In this document: positions 60,549 through 64,000 of the stretch, in pieces | How positions within the stretch are numbered: the first letter of the stretch is position 1 | How the letters are laid out: each line of letters opens with the position of its first letter | Source: UMGS1649 sp045652705 | GTDB lineage: Bacteria > Bacillota > Clostridia > TANB77 > CAG-465 | Length of the DNA stretch: 64,000 nucleotides | Direction of reading: 5' to 3' | NCBI GenBank assembly: GCA_045652705.1 | Contig: JAZRUV010000008.1 | Span: forward strand, 1 to 64,000 | Notes under the pieces: generated by a model | Database searches by the model: none | What the model saw: only the letters and a program-made list of their open reading frames with translations | Told to the model about the DNA's origin: nothing | Program-made: the position numbers and the translations under genes

Positions 60549-60600
60549 ATTGTGGTATACTAGATAATTCCTAAAATAATTATTGAAAGGAGTATTTGTT

Positions 60601-60975
60601 TTGAACAAAGCTGTACTTATAGAAGAATTGGACCGTGTTGGTGTTATCGTGACTTCGTATGAATTTACTGCGTCAGGATATGTACTGGAGCTCAAACTGG
60701 ATTGGAGAAAAGCCACTGGCTGGGAAGAACTTGAACACCTGCCAATTGTGGGAATAGAACTGGCTAAGATTAGATATACAGGTGCGTATACACGGAAAGT
60801 GCTGTTCGTTCCTAGCAACAGCAAAGAATTTAAAGACTACGTTAACAAGCATATAAAATATTTTGGATTGGGAAAGCAGAAAGCGCTTAGCGATTTGCAA
60901 GAAACGGTTGAAAAGTTCGGTAAGAAATATACAAAAGTAGAGCTTTCTAATTATATTAAAAGGGTTGGAAAGTAA
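60601..60975 (+). CDS. Orphan protein of 124 aa before infA
   Basis: The start is TTG at 60601, 8 bases after AAAGGAG; no ATG fits. The protein reads MNKAVLIEELDRVGVIVTSYEF, then a mixed alpha/beta centre (LKLDWRKATGWEEL) and a basic helical C terminus (KKYTKVELSNYIKRVGK). No family was recognised; nucleic-acid binding is conceivable from the basic tail only. GC content is higher than in infA. It has its own promoter and terminator, like the other orphan modules. Confidence 0.6.
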   Translation: MNKAVLIEELDRVGVIVTSYEFTASGYVLELKLDWRKATGWEELEHLPIVGIELAKIRYTGAYTRKVLFVPSNSKEFKDYVNKHIKYFGLGKQKALSDLQETVEKFGKKYTKVELSNYIKRVGK

Positions 60976-60994
60976 CAGATTTAACAAAAATGTA

Positions 60995-61032
60995 ATATAT
61001 GTGGGTACAAAATTTGTGCCCATATATTTTTT
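60995..61032 (+). terminator. Terminator of the 124-aa orphan
   Basis: ATATGTGGGTACAAA and TTTGTGCCCATAT pair with one mismatch, then ATTTTTT. Confidence 0.85.
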
Positions 61033-61076
61033 GCTAATTTTTTTGCTACAAATTCACATAAATTTGTAGCAAAACG

Positions 61077-61105
61077 TTGACTTTGCAGCTCAAATACGTT
61101 ATAAT
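61077..61105 (+). promoter_or_regulatory. infA-alpha operon promoter
   Basis: TTGACT (61077-61082), 17 bases, TATAAT (61100-61105). Confidence 0.85.
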
Positions 61106-61178
61106 TTACTTGTTAAGTTATGCAAACTGGAGAAGTTTGCTAAATTAATGTTAAAACTCTAGAAAATAGGAGGAAAAT

Positions 61179-61397
61179 ATGGCAAAAGATGACGTTATAG
61201 AAGTTGAAGGAACAGTAGTAGAATCAATGCCTAATGCAGTATTTAAAGTTGAACTAGAAAACGGACATGTAGTAACAGCACATATTTCTGGAAAACTTAG
61301 AATGCATTATATTAAAATTTTACCAGGAGATAAAGTAAAATTAGAGCTTTCTACATACGACCTTACAAAAGGCAGAATAGTATGGAGAGACAAATAA
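61179..61397 (+). CDS. infA: Translation initiation factor IF-1
   Basis: IF-1 occupies the 30S A site during initiation. The 72-residue OB-fold protein starts MAKDDVIEVEGTVVESMPNAVF and has HISGKLRMHYIKILPGDKVKLELS and GRIVWR. AGGAGG precedes the ATG. Confidence 0.98.
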   Translation: MAKDDVIEVEGTVVESMPNAVFKVELENGHVVTAHISGKLRMHYIKILPGDKVKLELSTYDLTKGRIVWRDK

Positions 61398-61511
61398 TTT
61401 AATGTTGGTATAATCAAACGCTAGAGCGGCTGTATGAGTAGGGTGTACAACTCATATATTTAGTGTTTGTTATATATATACACAGATAGTGGTTTAAGGA
61501 GGAAATACAAA

Positions 61512-61625
61512 ATGAAAGTAAGACCATCTGTAAAGAAAATTTGCGAAAAGTGCAAAGTAATCAGAAGAAATGGTGTGGTTAGAGTTATATGCGAAAACCC
61601 TAAACACAAACAAAGACAAGGTTAG
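61512..61625 (+). CDS. rpmJ: Ribosomal protein L36
   Basis: The 37-residue protein MKVRPSVKKICEKCKVIRRN... carries the CxxC...C...H zinc ligands (CEKC, C27, H32) of the zinc-type L36. AAGGAGG precedes the ATG. It lies between infA and rpsM as usual. Confidence 0.97.
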   Translation: MKVRPSVKKICEKCKVIRRNGVVRVICENPKHKQRQG

Positions 61626-61637
61626 GAGGAGCTTAAA

Positions 61638-62009
61638 ATGGCACGTATAGCAGGAGTAGATTTACCTAAAAATAAAGTTGTTGAAATTGGTTTAACAGCA
61701 ATATATGGTATAGGTAGAACATCAGCAAAAAAAATAATGGCTGAAGCAAATATCGATTCTTCAAAAAGAATTAAAGATTTAACTGAAGAAGAAGAAGCTA
61801 AAATAAGAGAGATAATCGAAAGAGATTATCTTGTAGAAGGAGACCTTAAGAGAGAAGTTTCTTTAAATATTAAGAGACTTATGGAAATTGGTTGCTACAG
61901 AGGAATCAGACACAAAAGAAAACTTCCAGTAAGAGGTCAAAGAACTAAAACAAATGCAAGAACAAGAAAAGGCCCTAGAAAAGTAGTGGCTAATAAGAAA
62001 GGAGTATAA
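61638..62009 (+). CDS. rpsM: Ribosomal protein S13
   Basis: S13 forms bridges to the 50S subunit and contacts P-site tRNA. The 123-residue protein starts MARIAGVDLPKNKVVEIGL and ends in the basic RGQRTKTNARTRKGPRK tail. Confidence 0.98.
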   Translation: MARIAGVDLPKNKVVEIGLTAIYGIGRTSAKKIMAEANIDSSKRIKDLTEEEEAKIREIIERDYLVEGDLKREVSLNIKRLMEIGCYRGIRHKRKLPVRGQRTKTNARTRKGPRKVVANKKGV

Positions 62010-62012
62010 GAC

Positions 62013-62405
62013 ATGGCACCAGCAAAGAAAAAAACAACTAAAAGAAAAGTTAAGAAGAACGTTGCAAGTGGTGTTGCACACATCCATTCATCATTCAACA
62101 ATACTATCGTTAGCATGACTGATGAACAAGGTAACTTATTATCTTGGTCAAGTGCAGGTTCGCTTGGATTTAAAGGTTCTAGAAAAAATACTCCATTTGC
62201 AGCAAGTGAAGCAGCAACAGTTGCAGCTACTGCAGCAAAAGAACATGGTTTAAGAAAAGTATCAGTAAATATTAAGGGGCCTGGAGCTGGACGTGAAGCA
62301 GCAATTCGTGCGCTTCAAACAGCAGGATTGGAAATAGATACAATTAAAGACGTAACTCCAATACCTCACAATGGTTGCAGACCACCTAAGAGAAGAAGAG
62401 TTTAG
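62013..62405 (+). CDS. rpsK: Ribosomal protein S11
   Basis: S11 is a 30S platform protein. The 130-residue protein has AHIHSSFNNTIVSMTD, SAGSLGFKGSRKNTPFAA and PIPHNGCRPPKRRRV. It starts 3 bases after rpsM. Confidence 0.98.
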   Translation: MAPAKKKTTKRKVKKNVASGVAHIHSSFNNTIVSMTDEQGNLLSWSSAGSLGFKGSRKNTPFAASEAATVAATAAKEHGLRKVSVNIKGPGAGREAAIRALQTAGLEIDTIKDVTPIPHNGCRPPKRRRV

Positions 62406-62420
62406 TGGGGGTGAAGAAAA

Positions 62421-63050
62421 GTGGCAAGATATACAGGAGCAAGTTGTAAGAGATGCAGACGCGAAGGACAAAAATTGTTCTTAAAAGGAGCAAGATGTAA
62501 CACAGGTAAATGTGCTATAGAAAGAAGAAATTATGCACCAGGACAACACGGAAAAAACAAAGTGAAATTATCTGAATATGGTTTACAACTTCGTGCTAAA
62601 CAAAAAGCTAAAGTTTACTATGGAGTAAGTGAATCACAATTCGTTAAATATTATGAAGAAGCATTTAGAAGAGAAGGAGTTACTTCAGACATTCTATTTG
62701 GATTACTTGAAACAAGACTAGATAACGTATGCTACAGAATGGGTATAGGAACATCTAGACGTGAAAGCCGTCAATTAGTTGGATATGAAATGATTACTGT
62801 AAATGGTAAAAAAGTAAATATCCCATCTTACCAAGTTAGAGTTGGTGATGTTATAGCTATAAGAGCAGACAAAAAAGATAATAGTACAATGAAAATTATG
62901 GCTGAAAATGTTAAAGCTAAAAATATAGTTCCATGGTTAGAAATGGACAAAGAAAAATTAGAAGCTAAAGTATTAAGAATACCAGCAAGAGCTGACGTAG
63001 ATCTTGAAGTAGCTGAGAACCTAATTATTGAGTTATACTCTAAGAACTAG
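62421..63050 (+). CDS. rpsD: Ribosomal protein S4, zinc type
   Basis: S4 initiates 30S assembly and affects fidelity. It starts with GTG after GGGGGTG; 209 residues. The N terminus carries a four-cysteine cluster (CKRCRREG...CNTGKC), the zinc form. The S4 RNA-binding domain is LETRLDNVCYRMGIGTSRRESRQLV. Confidence 0.97.
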   Translation: MARYTGASCKRCRREGQKLFLKGARCNTGKCAIERRNYAPGQHGKNKVKLSEYGLQLRAKQKAKVYYGVSESQFVKYYEEAFRREGVTSDILFGLLETRLDNVCYRMGIGTSRRESRQLVGYEMITVNGKKVNIPSYQVRVGDVIAIRADKKDNSTMKIMAENVKAKNIVPWLEMDKEKLEAKVLRIPARADVDLEVAENLIIELYSKN

Positions 63051-63123
63051 TAAATAGATAAATTTTTAAAACTAACAAAATTATGTGTACGTGTAATCAG
63101 AGCGTACAGATAGGAGGATTAAT

Positions 63124-64000
63124 ATGTTAGAAATGAAAAGACCAGAGATAAATTGTGTTGAAATAGATGTAGACACATATTATGCTAAGTTCGTTGTAGA
63201 ACCACTTGAAAGGGGATTTGGAATTACCTTAGGTAATTCACTAAGAAGAATACTTCTTTCATCACTTCCAGGATATGCAATAAATACTTTGAAAATAGAC
63301 AAAGTAGCACATGAATTTTCAACAATTCCAGGTGTATCTGAAGATGTTACAAATATAATTCTTAATTTAAAAGAAGTATGTTTAAAAGCTCTAAATCCTG
63401 AAGATACTGATGTTAAAACATTAAAAATATCTAAAAAAGGAGCTGGCGAAGTAACAGCAGCAGATATAGTTACTGATGGAACACTTGAAGTTATAAACCC
63501 AGATTTACATATAGCATACCTTGATGATGATGGCGAACTTGAAGTAGAGATGACTGCAATAAAAGGTAGAGGATATATTTCTGGAGACAAAAATAGAGAT
63601 GAAAACGGTGGAGCAATAAACACTTTACCAATAGATTCTTTATTTACTCCAGTTAGAAAAGCAAACTTCATAGTAGATAAAACAAGAGTTGGTCAAGAAA
63701 TAGATTTCGATAAACTTACACTTGAAATTTGGACTAATGGAGTTATAGAGCCATATGAAGCATTATCTATGGCTGCAAGAATACTAAATGAACATTTAGA
63801 GTTGTTTATAGACTTATCTGACATTGCTAAAAACATGTCAATAATGTCTCAAAAAGAATTATCTGAAAAAGATAAAATGCTTGAAACTCCAATTGAAGAT
63901 TTAGAATTCTCAGTAAGATCATACAACTGCTTAAAGAGAGCAGGAATACATACTGTTGCAGATATATTATCTAGAACAGAACATGATATGATGAAGGTTA
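63124..64000 (+). CDS. rpoA: RNA polymerase alpha subunit, cut by the window end
   Basis: The ATG follows AGGAGG. About 292 codons are present without a stop. The N-terminal dimerisation domain is clear (PLERGFGITLGNSLRRILLSSLPG, SEDVTNIILNLKEV, TPVRKANFIVDKTRVGQ), followed by the linker and the start of the C-terminal domain (LEFSVRSYNCLKRAGIHTVADIL). About 20-25 residues and rplQ are expected beyond the edge. Confidence 0.97.
   Translation, partial: MLEMKRPEINCVEIDVDTYYAKFVVEPLERGFGITLGNSLRRILLSSLPGYAINTLKIDKVAHEFSTIPGVSEDVTNIILNLKEVCLKALNPEDTDVKTLKISKKGAGEVTAADIVTDGTLEVINPDLHIAYLDDDGELEVEMTAIKGRGYISGDKNRDENGGAINTLPIDSLFTPVRKANFIVDKTRVGQEIDFDKLTLEIWTNGVIEPYEALSMAARILNEHLELFIDLSDIAKNMSIMSQKELSEKDKMLETPIEDLEFSVRSYNCLKRAGIHTVADILSRTEHDMMKV

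Overview
The window comes from a low-GC, spore-forming Firmicute, most likely an uncultured gut-type member of the Clostridia. The evidence is AT-rich codon use, AGGAGG-type ribosome binding sites, the sporulation protease gene yabG, sepF/divIVA, zinc-type S14 and S4, and the Firmicutes gene order of the S10-spc-alpha ribosomal cluster. No tRNA, rRNA, CRISPR array, transposase or integrase gene was recognised.

Layout. 1-2.2 kb: a tandem array in which different small genes (an NTF2/DUF4440-like protein, then a small membrane protein) alternate with conserved non-coding DNA that carries consensus promoters and covarying hairpin terminators. 2.2-7.3 kb: a membrane protein with a Tyr/Asp tract, prfA, and an ABC-2 exporter operon preceded by a 43-codon leader ORF and a terminator. 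7.4-24 kb: mutS, a DUF2207 membrane protein, an 1841-residue secreted repeat protein, a frameshifted phospholipase C-like gene, mutL, miaA, an HlyD-like protein and a pilin-like/SUMF1-like protein. 24-28.1 kb: sepF, divIVA, a 57-aa membrane protein, valS. 28.1-41.2 kb, minus strand: orphan genes, yabG, a zinc-ribbon protein, a signalling locus (1542-aa kinase, VWA protein, helical protein, degenerate VWA-like protein, PP2C phosphatase, TelA-like protein), and rpsT. 41.3-45.1 kb: tmk, a double-length ThyX-like gene, a HipA-like kinase and an orphan. 45.5-64 kb: the S10-spc-alpha cluster from rpsJ to a truncated rpoA. It lacks rpmD and is interrupted by an orphan gene, a minus-strand ferritin-like gene, a pilin-like gene with a C-type-lectin tail, and another orphan.

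Three loci deserve most attention. First, the pilin-like gene at 59.2-60.4 kb has a C-terminal segment with the codon signature of a diversity-generating retroelement variable region. Upstream of it lie a dinucleotide (AG)n tract inside a short leader ORF and a terminator whose left arm is translated in only one of three frames, so it could be a phase-variable attenuator. Second, the TelA/PP2C/VWA/kinase locus looks like an undescribed relative of TerY-P phosphorylation systems. Third, the tandem gene/ncRNA array at the left edge has a cassette-like organisation.

Several accessory genes have visibly higher GC than the housekeeping genes. Most carry their own near-consensus sigma-A promoter with a 17-bp spacer and their own terminator, so they look like self-contained modules acquired between housekeeping operons.
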